This document shows, one piece after another, positions 25,695-34,145 of a stretch of 62,848 nucleotides of DNA. The translations under genes were made by a program, and so were the position numbers. The stretch is from Deltaproteobacteria bacterium (GTDB taxonomy: Bacteria > Desulfobacterota > JAFDED01), in the NCBI GenBank assembly GCA_019310535.1, contig JAFDED010000047.1, positions 1-62,848 of the forward strand, in the 5' to 3' direction. The notes under the pieces are model-generated. The model was given only the letters and a program-made list of their open reading frames with translations. It ran no database searches and had not been told where the DNA came from. How positions within the stretch are numbered: position 1 is the first letter of the stretch; each line of letters opens with the position of its first letter.

Positions 25695-27107
25695 ATGAAG
25701 GTTGCCCTTGTGGCGCCGCCCTGGAGGGGAGGGAACGATTACCCGCCCCTGGGTCTGGCCTACCTTGCCTCATCCCTTGAGAATGCGGGATATCGGCAGG
25801 TTCGCATCTTTGATTTGAACCTGCCCGGGGAAAACGTGCGCGATGTCGCCGCATTTAATCCCGAACTGGTGGGCATCACCTCCATGACGCACGTGCATTC
25901 CGAGGCACTGGAGACAGCCCGGAAAATACGCTCCCTGTGCGGGGCGCGGATTGTCATGGGAGGGCCTCACCCCACGCTGTTTCCCGGGGAGGTGGCCTCC
26001 CGGGACCCGGTGGATTTTGTGATATCGGGAGAAGGCGAAATCGCCCTTGTCGCCCTGGTGCAGGCCTTATCGAGCGGGACAGACATCAAGGAGGTGCCGG
26101 GACTGACGTTCCGCGACGGCCCACGGGTTGTTGCCGCCGCCGATCCAGCCCCCATCCCCGAGCTTGACGCCCTTCCCTTCCCTTCCCGGCACCTTCTGAA
26201 GACAGGCGACTACCCCCTTCGCACGCCGGAAGGAGAACCCATATTCACCGTGCTGAGCAGCCGGGGATGCCCCTATAACTGCGCTTACTGCTTCAAGGGT
26301 CTCTTCGGCCACCGCTACCGGCACCGCAGCCCGGAGAACATATTGGCTGAGATCAGGCATTTGAAGGAGACTTACGACGCCCGTCATTTTTATTTCATTG
26401 ACGACGTCTTCATGCTCCAGGCTGAACGGATACAGCGGATATGTGAGCTCATCCTGGAGCACGAACTGGATATCCGGTGGCAGTGTCTGGCCAGGGTGGA
26501 CAGGGCCACCCCGGAGATTCTGCGCGTCATGCATGCCGCGGGGTGCCGCCGCATTCATTACGGCATCGAATCCGGCGTGCAGGAAATACTTGACGGTATC
26601 TCTAAAGGGATCACCCCGGAGAAGGTGCGCGATGCTGTCCGCTGGAGTCAAACGGCCGGCATCAGATGCAAGGGGTATTTCATGACTGGCCTTCCCGGAG
26701 ACACCCTTGAAACGCTGGAACAAACACTCCGGTTCGCCAGGTCGCTGAATTTGGACAAGGCCATGTTCAGCATCACCACGCCATTTCCGGGAACCCGCCT
26801 CTGGGACCGGGTTCGGGAGCGCTTTGGGGAAGAGATGGCGAGTCAAGGTCTGCATGATGCCTATTACTTTTGCAGCAACGGCGGCAAGCCCCCTTTATTC
26901 TTCAACCTGTCCAATGTGGACGATGCAACGCTGGTAAACTGGACGCGAAGAGCCAATCGCATCATGATGCTGGACCGCAACCGCCGCCGATACAGAAGGC
27001 GCTTCGGCGCACTGGGAGGAGCGGTCATTTTTCATATTTCGCGCATCGATGCCCTGCGGCATCTTGGTGAGCGCGCCCATCATTTCCTGCGCAGGGCTTG
27101 GGCATGA
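25695..27107 (+). CDS. B12-binding domain radical SAM protein
   Basis: A 470-residue radical SAM enzyme of the cobalamin-binding class. Residues ~1-140 form a B12-binding-like Rossmann domain (LGLAYLASSLENAGY, VGITSMTHVHSEAL, MGGPHPTLFPGE); the usual DxHxxG cobalamin His is not apparent. The SAM cluster motif is CPYNCAYC near residue 194. Further Rossmann/TIM-barrel signatures are FYFIDDVFML and IHYGIESGVQEIL. Such proteins act in methylation or rearrangement of lipids, glycans, antibiotics or bacteriochlorophyll. Here it follows four glycosyltransferases, so modification of a glycan or lipid carrier is possible, but separated by a 333-base spacer. Substrate unknown. Confidence 0.88.
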   Translation: MKVALVAPPWRGGNDYPPLGLAYLASSLENAGYRQVRIFDLNLPGENVRDVAAFNPELVGITSMTHVHSEALETARKIRSLCGARIVMGGPHPTLFPGEVASRDPVDFVISGEGEIALVALVQALSSGTDIKEVPGLTFRDGPRVVAAADPAPIPELDALPFPSRHLLKTGDYPLRTPEGEPIFTVLSSRGCPYNCAYCFKGLFGHRYRHRSPENILAEIRHLKETYDARHFYFIDDVFMLQAERIQRICELILEHELDIRWQCLARVDRATPEILRVMHAAGCRRIHYGIESGVQEILDGISKGITPEKVRDAVRWSQTAGIRCKGYFMTGLPGDTLETLEQTLRFARSLNLDKAMFSITTPFPGTRLWDRVRERFGEEMASQGLHDAYYFCSNGGKPPLFFNLSNVDDATLVNWTRRANRIMMLDRNRRRYRRRFGALGGAVIFHISRIDALRHLGERAHHFLRRAWA

Positions 27108-27293
27108 GAGTTTTTCCAGCGGGGTAAGGTGAAGAGTAAGGGAGAAAAGCTCAGGAAATATGTGAGAGGAAAAAGGTTAAAGGGGAAAGGTTAAAGGAAA
27201 ATGAAAAAGGAGAAATGGAGGGGAGAGAGGCATAGAAGGCATATTCAGGTTTCCTTTCTTCTCTTTCCTTTTTCCTTGGTCCTTTTTCCTCTG

Positions 27294-28832
27294 ATGAAGT
27301 GCCTGTCAAGGGTTACCCTGCTGTTGCTGCTGATCCTTTTCGGCGGGTGCACGGACGTCACAGGCCCTGAGCAGCCTGCCTCTGACCGACTGGTGGTGGG
27401 GATGGAGCAGGAACCGGCCACCCTGGACCCGAGATTCGCCGTGGACGTGGCGTCGTCCCGGGCCATTCAGCTCCTTTTCAACGGATTGGTCAAAAAGGAT
27501 CCGTCATCCAACCTTGTCCCCGACCTGGCCGAAAGCTGGGAGACTCCCGATCCAAAGACCTACCGGTTCCGCCTGCGCAAAGGCGTCAAGTTCCACGATG
27601 GAAAAGAACTGACCGCCGCTGACGTGAAATATACCTTTGACTCTATACGAGACCCCGTCATCCGCTCTCCCCTGGCCGGGAGTTATAAGATCATCAAGGC
27701 GATCGAGACCCCGGGGCCTTACACCGTCTCGTTCCACCTGCGGAAGCAGTTTGCGCCCTTTTTGATCAATATGACCGTGGGCATCGTGCCCATGCACGCG
27801 GCGAAAGCTGCCGGGAAAGGTTTTTCCGCGCATCCTGTGGGCACGGGTCCTTTTTCCTTGAAAAAATGGACCAGGGATGAAGAACTGCAACTCCAGGCTT
27901 TTGACGGATATTTCGATGGAAGGCCTCACATGGACGAGGTGATCTTCCGCATTATCCCGGACGACACGGTTCGCTATCTGGAACTGAAAAAAGGCAGCCT
28001 CGACTTTGTCCAGAACAACCTGCCCCCTGACGTGGTGGCGGGCATTGAGCGGGAGGAAAGCCTGAAAGTTCTCAAAAGCCCGGGCACCAATTACGAATAC
28101 ATCGGCTTTAACCTTCAGGACGACTACTGCCGGCTCCGCGAAGTGCGGCTGGCCGTGGCTCACTCCCTCAACATCCCCCTTATGATCCGGCACCTTCTCA
28201 AGGGACTGGGCACGGAGGCCACGGGCATTCTTTATCCCGGCCACTGGGGTTATAATCCGGATGTCCCGCGATATGAGTACAACCCCGACCTTGCCCGGAA
28301 GCTGCTGGACAGAGCAGGGTTTCCCCCGGATGAGAACGGGTATCGCTTCACGCTGGAGTACAAGACCACCCAGGCTGACCTCAGCCGGCGCAAGGGCGAG
28401 GTGATTCAGGAACAATTGGCCTCCGTGGGTATCCGAGTGAAGCTGTCCAGCTATGAGTGGTCGGCCTTTTTTGCGGATATCCGGAGGGGAAACTTTCAAT
28501 TGTATTCTCTCCAGTGGGTGGGCGTAACCGAGCCCGACATCTATTACTATCTGTTCCATTCTCGCAGCATCCCTCCGGAAGGGGCCAACAGGGGGCATTA
28601 TATCAACCCCGCCCTTGATGAACTCATCGAGGCGGGAAGGTTTACTCTGGACTTGGAAGAGCGGAAGGCTATCTACGGAAATATCCAGAGGATAGTCGCC
28701 CATGATCTTCCTTATATCAGCCTGTGGTACAATGTAAATGTGGTGGTTATGAAAAAGAACCTTGAAGGCTATGTTATGTATCCAGCCGGCGATTTCAGCG
28801 CGCTCAAGGATGTGCGGTGGAAAAAATCGTGA
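27294..28832 (+). CDS. Oligopeptide/dipeptide ABC transporter substrate-binding lipoprotein (SBP family 5)
   Basis: A 512-residue extracytoplasmic binding protein of the DppA/OppA type. From ATG 27294 it has a short signal peptide with lipobox ILFGGC (Cys19), then the family start RLVVGMEQEPATLDPRFA, LAESWETPDPKTYRFRLRKG and FDSIRDP. A longer frame starts at ATG 27201 with AAAGG nearby, but the added 31 residues are translated from purine- and pyrimidine-rich repeat DNA and would give an implausible 49-residue signal. ATG 27294 itself lacks a ribosome site, so the start is unsettled. It leads two permease genes and then peptidoglycan genes, suggesting murein peptides as cargo (inference). Confidence 0.88.
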   Translation: MKCLSRVTLLLLLILFGGCTDVTGPEQPASDRLVVGMEQEPATLDPRFAVDVASSRAIQLLFNGLVKKDPSSNLVPDLAESWETPDPKTYRFRLRKGVKFHDGKELTAADVKYTFDSIRDPVIRSPLAGSYKIIKAIETPGPYTVSFHLRKQFAPFLINMTVGIVPMHAAKAAGKGFSAHPVGTGPFSLKKWTRDEELQLQAFDGYFDGRPHMDEVIFRIIPDDTVRYLELKKGSLDFVQNNLPPDVVAGIEREESLKVLKSPGTNYEYIGFNLQDDYCRLREVRLAVAHSLNIPLMIRHLLKGLGTEATGILYPGHWGYNPDVPRYEYNPDLARKLLDRAGFPPDENGYRFTLEYKTTQADLSRRKGEVIQEQLASVGIRVKLSSYEWSAFFADIRRGNFQLYSLQWVGVTEPDIYYYLFHSRSIPPEGANRGHYINPALDELIEAGRFTLDLEERKAIYGNIQRIVAHDLPYISLWYNVNVVVMKKNLEGYVMYPAGDFSALKDVRWKKS

Positions 28833-28979
28833 GGATTCTGCGGATGTGCGGCTAAATGTCGAATGCCCGCTTACCCCGGCCCTTATCCAATTGGATGGAG
28901 GGGTCATTATCAGGAATTCCTTTCCCCCTGAGGAAAGAGGTCAGGTAAGGGGTGAAAGAGAAAGCCCCAGAGGTTTCTG

Positions 28980-29837
28980 ATGCGAGCATACCTGATCAAG
29001 CGCATCCTCCTGGCAATACCCACGATTCTGGGAGTGGCCACGCTTGTCTTTTTTCTGCAGGCCTTAGTACCGGGGGATGTTGTGGACTTCATGCTGGGCG
29101 AACGGGCCATACCGGCGGACCGGGAGGCTCTCCGGCGTGAGATGGGGCTGGACCGACCTCTGACAGAACAATACTTTCGCTTTCTACTGGGGGACCTGCG
29201 GTATTCGTACATCCAGCACCGTCCCGTCCTTGAGATGGTGATAGAGCGGTACCCGGCCACGCTGGAGTTGGCCATGGGCGGCATGCTGGTGGCGGTGGTG
29301 GTGGCTTTCCCTCTGGGGATCGCCTCCGCTGTCCGTCGCAATACCACAGTGGATCACGTCTCCCGGCTGGGAGCCCTGTTGGGCCTTTCCATGCCGAATT
29401 TCTGGATAGGGCCCATGCTGATCATTTTTTTCTCCATATACCTGGATATCCTTCCAGTGTCGGGGCGGGGCGGGCTGTCTCATCTGGTGCTGCCCTCAGT
29501 GACCCTGGGCACTGCCATGGCGGCGATCCTGACCAGGATGATCCGCTCCAGCCTGCTGGAGGTCATGGGAGAAGAATACATCATAACGGCCCGTTCGAAA
29601 GGTTTACGGGAGTCGGTTCTGTTGTTCAAGCATGCCCTGCGCAACGCGCTTGTCCCGGTGGTGACTATCATGGGACTCCAGTTGGGCAGGTTGTTGGGGG
29701 GGTCTGTGATCACTGAGACAATCTTCTCCTGGCCCGGGGTGGGACGATTGATGATCACAGCCATCACCACGAGGGATATTCCATTGCTGCAAGGGTGTGT
29801 CTACGTTCTCATTGATCCGCGCATTCGTCTGCGATGA
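28980..29837 (+). CDS. DppB/OppB-like ABC permease, apparently missing its last membrane helix
   Basis: An inner-membrane permease of the dipeptide/oligopeptide ABC family. It starts MRAYLIKRILLAIPTILGVA, has the RYPATLELAMGGMLVAVVVA region and the ATPase-contact loop EYIITARSKGLRESVLLFKH with the EAA-type motif. Normal members are about 305-340 residues and end with a helix of ~20 hydrophobic residues before L-DPRIR. Here the chain goes directly from RDIPLLQGC to VYVLIDPRIRLR, so about 20 residues (the final helix) are gone in frame; total length 285. It overlaps dppC-like by ATGA. Either a real internal deletion or an assembly error; function is doubtful. Confidence 0.88.
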   Translation: MRAYLIKRILLAIPTILGVATLVFFLQALVPGDVVDFMLGERAIPADREALRREMGLDRPLTEQYFRFLLGDLRYSYIQHRPVLEMVIERYPATLELAMGGMLVAVVVAFPLGIASAVRRNTTVDHVSRLGALLGLSMPNFWIGPMLIIFFSIYLDILPVSGRGGLSHLVLPSVTLGTAMAAILTRMIRSSLLEVMGEEYIITARSKGLRESVLLFKHALRNALVPVVTIMGLQLGRLLGGSVITETIFSWPGVGRLMITAITTRDIPLLQGCVYVLIDPRIRLR

Positions 29838-30679
29838 GAAATCGACTCTTTGTGCATCGTTTTTTCCGGAACGGCATGGTTCTGGGGGGCGCCTTGACAT
29901 TGGCATTGCTGTTCACGTGTGCGGCATTGGCGCCCATGCTGGCCCCTTATGATCCCCTTTCGCAGAACCTTGAGCAGGAATTACGCGGCCCTTCGTTTCA
30001 TAACCCCATGGGCCGCGACAAACTGGGCCGCGACGTGATGAGCCGAATCGTATACGGCTCGAGAGTCTCCCTGAAAGTAGGGTTGATCACCGTGGCCATC
30101 TCTCTGATGGCGGGTACCTTGCTGGGTGCGACAGCCGGGTACTTTGGAGGTCTCTGGGATCAGGGGCTCATGCGGATCATTGATATACTGATGGCGTTCC
30201 CCGGAATTCTGCTTGCCATGGCCATGATGGCAATATTGGGACAGAGCCTGAACAATGTCATCCTGGCGCTCTGCCTGGTGAGCTGGGTGAGCTACGCCCG
30301 TCTGGCGCGAGGACAGGTGCTGACCATCAGGGAGCGGGAATACATCATCGCGGCACGGGCACTGGGAGCATCAAGCCCGCGCATCGTTTGCCTTCACATC
30401 CTGCCCAATATCCTGACGCCACTTGTGGTGGAGTCCACATTCGGTATGGGGGCCGCCATCGTTGGGGAGGCGGGGCTCAGTTTTTTGGGATTGGGTGTAC
30501 AGCCTCCCACACCCAGTTGGGGATCAATGCTTTACGAGGGGCGGCAGTTTCTCATCCAGGCCCCGTATCTGACCGTGTTCCCGGGCCTGGCCATAATGAC
30601 CGTGGTGCTTGGAATCAACTTTTTTGGCGACGGGCTGCGCGACGCGCTGGACCCAAAACTCATGGGAAGGAAGACGTGA
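29834..30679 (+). CDS. DppC/OppC-like ABC permease
   Basis: A 281-residue inner-membrane permease that pairs with the DppB-like protein. It has the N-terminal cytoplasmic segment and first helix, then GRDKLGRDVMSRIVYGSRVS typical of DppC, and the EAA loop EYIIAARALGASSPRIVCLH contacting the ATPase. The end FFGDGLRDALDPKLMG is standard. It starts inside the dppB-like stop (ATGA) and its stop overlaps the GTG of the next gene, so the transporter and the carboxypeptidase are coupled. No ATPase genes (DppD/F) lie in the window; they must be supplied from elsewhere. Confidence 0.92.
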   Translation: MRNRLFVHRFFRNGMVLGGALTLALLFTCAALAPMLAPYDPLSQNLEQELRGPSFHNPMGRDKLGRDVMSRIVYGSRVSLKVGLITVAISLMAGTLLGATAGYFGGLWDQGLMRIIDILMAFPGILLAMAMMAILGQSLNNVILALCLVSWVSYARLARGQVLTIREREYIIAARALGASSPRIVCLHILPNILTPLVVESTFGMGAAIVGEAGLSFLGLGVQPPTPSWGSMLYEGRQFLIQAPYLTVFPGLAIMTVVLGINFFGDGLRDALDPKLMGRKT

Positions 30680-31869
30680 AGACAAGACTTTGCATAGTGG
30701 GATTCCTGTTTATTTGCTTGAGCATTTCCGCGGCCCGGGCTGAATGGAAGGACCGGATAAAAGAACTGGCGATGGAGGGGACAGTGTATGCCGTCAGCCG
30801 GGAAAGTGGGGTGCTCTTCGAGCATCAAGCAGACAAACCACTGATTCCGGCCTCTGTTATCAAGCTGATCACTGCATCGGCTGCCTTTGAAAAGCTGGGA
30901 CTCGAGTACCGGTTCCGCACAGACTTTTTCGTGGATCAAATGGGCAACCTTTACATCAAGGGATATGGAGACCCCATGCTTATCTCGGAGGAATGGAAGG
31001 CCATTGCCCGATCACTTGAACGGTATGGCCTGAAGTCGGTCAGATATATCTTTGTGGATAATTCATTTTTTTCACCCAAAATTGAGATTCCCGGCGGCAA
31101 CGATGACCCCGATCCTTACAACGCCCCTGTGAGCGCGCTTGCTGCCAATTTTAACACCATACGTGTTCACGTCCGCCCCGATGGGACAGTGACGTCGAAG
31201 GAACGGCAAACTCCCATGACTGACTTCGCCAGAGAGGCTGCCCTGCGGTTAAAGATTCGAGGCACCGCCCGCGTCAACCTGGGTCAAAATGGCATACCAT
31301 ACGAACTGTATCCCGGACACCTCCTTCGTGCATTCTTAGAGCGCATCGGCATCCCGGTTGAGGGAAAGATCCGACACGGGGACGTTCCTTCCGGCTCCAC
31401 CCTCCTCTACCGGCATCCTTGTCGGGATTCTTTGGAGGAAGTTGTCCGCAAGATGCTCAAATATTCCAGCAACTTCATGGCAAACCAGATTTTTTTGACC
31501 CTTGGCGCCAAGGCCTTTGGCCAACCCGCTACCATGGAAAAGGGGCAACGTGCCGTCTCAGAGTTCCTGGCCGAATCCCTGGACGTGAAGAACGCAAAGG
31601 TAATGGAGGGATCGGGCCTTTCCAGAATGAATCGGGTGACAGCACGGCAGATGGATCGGGTGTTGAAATATTTCTGGCCCCACCGCAGACTGCTGCCGAA
31701 ACGGAACGGCATGCGTGTCAAAACCGGAACCCTGTCGGATGTTAAAGCGTCAGCAGGATATTTTACATCACACAACAACGGTCCTGTGAGGCTCGTGGTC
31801 ATAATCAACAACTGCCCGCGCCACAGCACCAAACATCGGATCATCAACCTGCTGAAAAAAGGGCTCTGA
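30676..31869 (+). CDS. dacB: D-alanyl-D-alanine carboxypeptidase/endopeptidase, DacB (PBP4) type
   Basis: A periplasmic penicillin-binding protein that trims or cuts peptide cross-links in peptidoglycan. From GTG 30676 (GTGA overlap, AAGGA 5-6 bases upstream) it is 397 residues with a signal peptide ending AARA. The catalytic triad of motifs is SVIK (PASVIKLITA, SxxK), SSN (KYSSNFMAN, SxN) and KTG (RVKTGTLSD), as in peptidase family S13. It is shorter than E. coli DacB (~477), with a reduced middle insertion. Coupling to the peptide permease and closeness to the AmpD-NagZ gene place it in cell-wall turnover. Confidence 0.9.
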   Translation: MKTRLCIVGFLFICLSISAARAEWKDRIKELAMEGTVYAVSRESGVLFEHQADKPLIPASVIKLITASAAFEKLGLEYRFRTDFFVDQMGNLYIKGYGDPMLISEEWKAIARSLERYGLKSVRYIFVDNSFFSPKIEIPGGNDDPDPYNAPVSALAANFNTIRVHVRPDGTVTSKERQTPMTDFAREAALRLKIRGTARVNLGQNGIPYELYPGHLLRAFLERIGIPVEGKIRHGDVPSGSTLLYRHPCRDSLEEVVRKMLKYSSNFMANQIFLTLGAKAFGQPATMEKGQRAVSEFLAESLDVKNAKVMEGSGLSRMNRVTARQMDRVLKYFWPHRRLLPKRNGMRVKTGTLSDVKASAGYFTSHNNGPVRLVVIINNCPRHSTKHRIINLLKKGL

Positions 31870-31909
31870 AATCCTTGTGAAACCCTGCTTGAGGGATTCA
31901 AATAAAGAA

Positions 31910-31980
31910 GGTTTACCGCGGAGACCACAGAGAAAAAATTTTATATATTTCTACTTTCTTTGCGTGCTCTGCGGTGAACC
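31910..31980. repeat. Inverted repeat of the ACCACAGAG type (family B)
   Basis: GGTTTACCGCGGAGACCACA plus GAG and CTTTGCGTGCTCTGCGGTGA plus ACC are inverted arms around an AT-rich loop. One arm of the same family forms the end of the glycosyltransferase at 20727-21917. Confidence 0.6.
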
Positions 31981-32009
31981 ATTCCATTCATCGTGTGGGA
32001 GTATGAACT

Positions 32010-33608
32010 GTGCGCATAATCAGGCTGCAAAGCCCTAATTATGATAGTCGGGCGGGCCAACAAGTCGATGCCATAGTCATCCACCACATCAGTTTGCCCG
32101 CCGGAAGGTTCGGCACCGGATACGTGGCCGATCTGTTCCTGAACCGGCTGGATCAGGACCTGCACCCCTCTTTCCGGGACCTTGCGGGATTGCGTGTCTC
32201 GTCCCATTATTTTATTGATAGACAGGGAGAGGTAATCAATTTTGTGGATACCTCGGAAGCGGCCTGGCACGCAGGCGACAGTTCGCTGGAGGGGCGCGAA
32301 GATGTGAACCTTTTTTCCATTGGAATTGAGCTGGAAGGCGATGCCGTTCACCCTTTCACCGCCGCACAATACAATGCTCTTGTCAAGCTGTGCATAGAGT
32401 TGATGCACCGCTATCCCTCCATAGTCCCCCGGCGGATCGTTGGGCATCGGGACGTGGCCCCCGGCCGAAAATACGATCCCGGCCCTGCATTCGACTGGGA
32501 GCAGTTAGGCAAAAAACTTCGTGAAAAGCGTCTCCAAAACACGTCCCTGGAGGATAGGGTCGGCCAGATGCTCATGGTCGGGCCCGGATATCCGGGTAAC
32601 CCCGGGAGTTTCCGCAAGGAAATCGAATCCTTGGGTCTGGGGTTTGCAATCCTTTTCCAACGGGACGCACCCGGAGCACAAGAGGCGGCTTTGCTCTGCC
32701 GGGAACTTACGGCGCCAATGTCCGGCCTTCCCCCCCTTATGGTGGCGGTGGATCAGGAAGGGGGTCGGGTGATGCGCATCAGGCAGGGGCTAACTCCTCT
32801 CCCATCTCCCGCACGATTAGGCATGCTGGGTGAGCGGGAAACAGTGACGCGGGTGGCGAGCATTGCCTCCCGCGAACTGGCGGCACTGGGGATATTCCTG
32901 AACCTTGCGCCAGTGGCTGATCTGGCAGGGCAACCCCCATGTCCCGCCATCGGAGATCGCAGCTTTGGCGCCGAACCGGAGTTGGTGGGTAACCACGCCG
33001 GGATTTGGGTATCCGAATCGCAGGCAGCGGGCGTTGCCAGCTGCCTGAAGCATTTTCCGGGGCACGGTTCGGCATCCGGCGATTCCCACCTATGCCTGCC
33101 GCGAGCGGACAAATCACTGGAGTGCTTGCTTGCGCAGGATATTCATCCGTTCAAGCGTGCTTTGTCATCATCGCCCGCGGCTGTCATGACCGCCCACGTG
33201 GTATACCCTGCTCTGGACCCCGATGTTCCCGCCACCTTCTCCAGGCCCATCATCACGGGTTTGCTGCGGGAACAATTGGGATTCGGGGGGCTGGTCATAA
33301 CGGACGACTTGGAGATGGCAGCGGTTTCAAACGGCTGGGAACTTGAAGAAGCAGCCGTACGCGCTATAGAAGCAGGGGCGGACGTGCTGCTTGTGGGCCG
33401 ACATCTTGGGAAAACAAATCCGGCCCTGGTGCACAGGGGTGTGATGAAAGCCCTGGATTCCGGCCGCCTGACACCGGAGCGGGTGGACGCCAGCGTGCTG
33501 CGCATTATGGCTGTGAAGGATCGATATGCCGGTCCCCCTATTCCCGGAATCCTACGCAGGCAGGAAGATCTGGCACTGGTGGATGAAGTTAATAAAATAA
33601 ATCAATAG
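32010..33608 (+). CDS. AmpD-NagZ fusion: N-acetylmuramyl-L-alanine amidase plus beta-N-acetylglucosaminidase (GH3)
   Basis: A 532-residue two-domain peptidoglycan-recycling enzyme without a signal peptide, so cytoplasmic. Residues ~1-170 are an AmpD-type Zn amidase: VIHHISLP (His25 or 26), GIELEG (Glu107) and GHRDVAPGRKYDPG (His146, Asp156) are the metal and catalytic positions. Residues ~178-515 are NagZ: VAVDQEGGRVMR, CLKHFPGHGSASGDSH with the Asp-His acid/base pair, and VITDDLEMAA with the nucleophile Asp. Together they would strip the stem peptide from MurNAc and split GlcNAc from MurNAc. The start is GTG 32010 with GGGAG 8 bases upstream. These activities are normally separate proteins. 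Confidence 0.93.
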   Translation: MRIIRLQSPNYDSRAGQQVDAIVIHHISLPAGRFGTGYVADLFLNRLDQDLHPSFRDLAGLRVSSHYFIDRQGEVINFVDTSEAAWHAGDSSLEGREDVNLFSIGIELEGDAVHPFTAAQYNALVKLCIELMHRYPSIVPRRIVGHRDVAPGRKYDPGPAFDWEQLGKKLREKRLQNTSLEDRVGQMLMVGPGYPGNPGSFRKEIESLGLGFAILFQRDAPGAQEAALLCRELTAPMSGLPPLMVAVDQEGGRVMRIRQGLTPLPSPARLGMLGERETVTRVASIASRELAALGIFLNLAPVADLAGQPPCPAIGDRSFGAEPELVGNHAGIWVSESQAAGVASCLKHFPGHGSASGDSHLCLPRADKSLECLLAQDIHPFKRALSSSPAAVMTAHVVYPALDPDVPATFSRPIITGLLREQLGFGGLVITDDLEMAAVSNGWELEEAAVRAIEAGADVLLVGRHLGKTNPALVHRGVMKALDSGRLTPERVDASVLRIMAVKDRYAGPPIPGILRRQEDLALVDEVNKINQ

Positions 33609-33637
33609 GATTATCCTATCAGGTCGGCAAATAAAAC

Positions 33638-33969
33638 TTCAATTGCTGGATTTTTATTAAATTCTTATTGCTTAACCATTGGACCGAACGCTGTGATTCA
33701 ATACCGGTCAAACCTTAACGGCATTCAGGTTCCATGACGGTCGGCCCGGACAAGGTATTGTCCGGGCTGCGCGGCAGCAAGAGGCAATACATGGCTCGTT
33801 TAATGGTTCCCGGGCGCAGGGTGCACCGGGCAAAACCTCTTGCCGATTCGGCGATCCGGACGACAAGTCGTCCGGGCCACCCCAACAACATCCTTCATCT
33901 ATTATTGGCGGCAATTTGACTGTAATATCACTGATCAATATATTGCTGATCAAAGTGGATAATTCTATA
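33638..33969 (-). repeat. Repeat family A, copy 2 with internal insertion
   Basis: On the minus strand it runs from TATAGAATTATCCACTTTGA through TTACAGTCAAATTGCCGCCA and the perfect stem CCGGACGAC/GTCGTCCGG to GAATCACAGCGTTCGGTCCA and AATAAGAATTTAATAAA, like the copy at 21918-22118. Between GTTTTGCCC and GAATCACAG it carries about 130 additional bases with their own stem CCCGGACAAT/ATTGTCCGGG (sense strand positions about 33746-33766). Confidence 0.75.
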
Positions 33970-33982
33970 AATCAATGTAAAA

Positions 33983-34080
33983 TCAGCAATGAGCAATGCA
34001 AAATTAGCAAGTTAATAAAGGTGGAAATGAAGAGAACAAATAATTTTACAATGCTAATTATTCATTTGGCATTTTGCCAT
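33983..34080. repeat. Family E repeat, copy 2
   Basis: AATGCAAAATTAGCAAGTTA-ATAAAGGTGGAAATGAAG ... AATGCTAATTATTCATTTGG-CATTTTGCCATG; same plan as 2572-2653, with inverted ends. Confidence 0.5.
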
Positions 34081-34145
34081 GAAAATTTTTTTGCCAGAAG
34101 TGGAATGATCGCTTATACCTTGAACATTGAGGATGCCGGACAGTC

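Larger units (their letters stand above)
33609..34145. other. 537-base spacer filled by repeats
   Basis: It holds an inverted, enlarged family A repeat (33638-33969) and a family E repeat (33983-34080) back to back. No gene is seen. It splits the AmpD-NagZ gene from the namZ-like gene. Confidence 0.65.

Noticed and set aside
26067-26855. A 262-codon antisense open frame in the radical SAM gene
   Set aside because: Same reason: shadow of a GC-rich gene with recognised sense-strand motifs.
27504-28907. A 467-codon open frame antisense to the peptide-binding lipoprotein gene
   Set aside because: It mirrors the codon bias of a GC-rich real gene. The sense strand has a clear SBP family 5 match, while the antisense product has no family pattern and no ribosome site.
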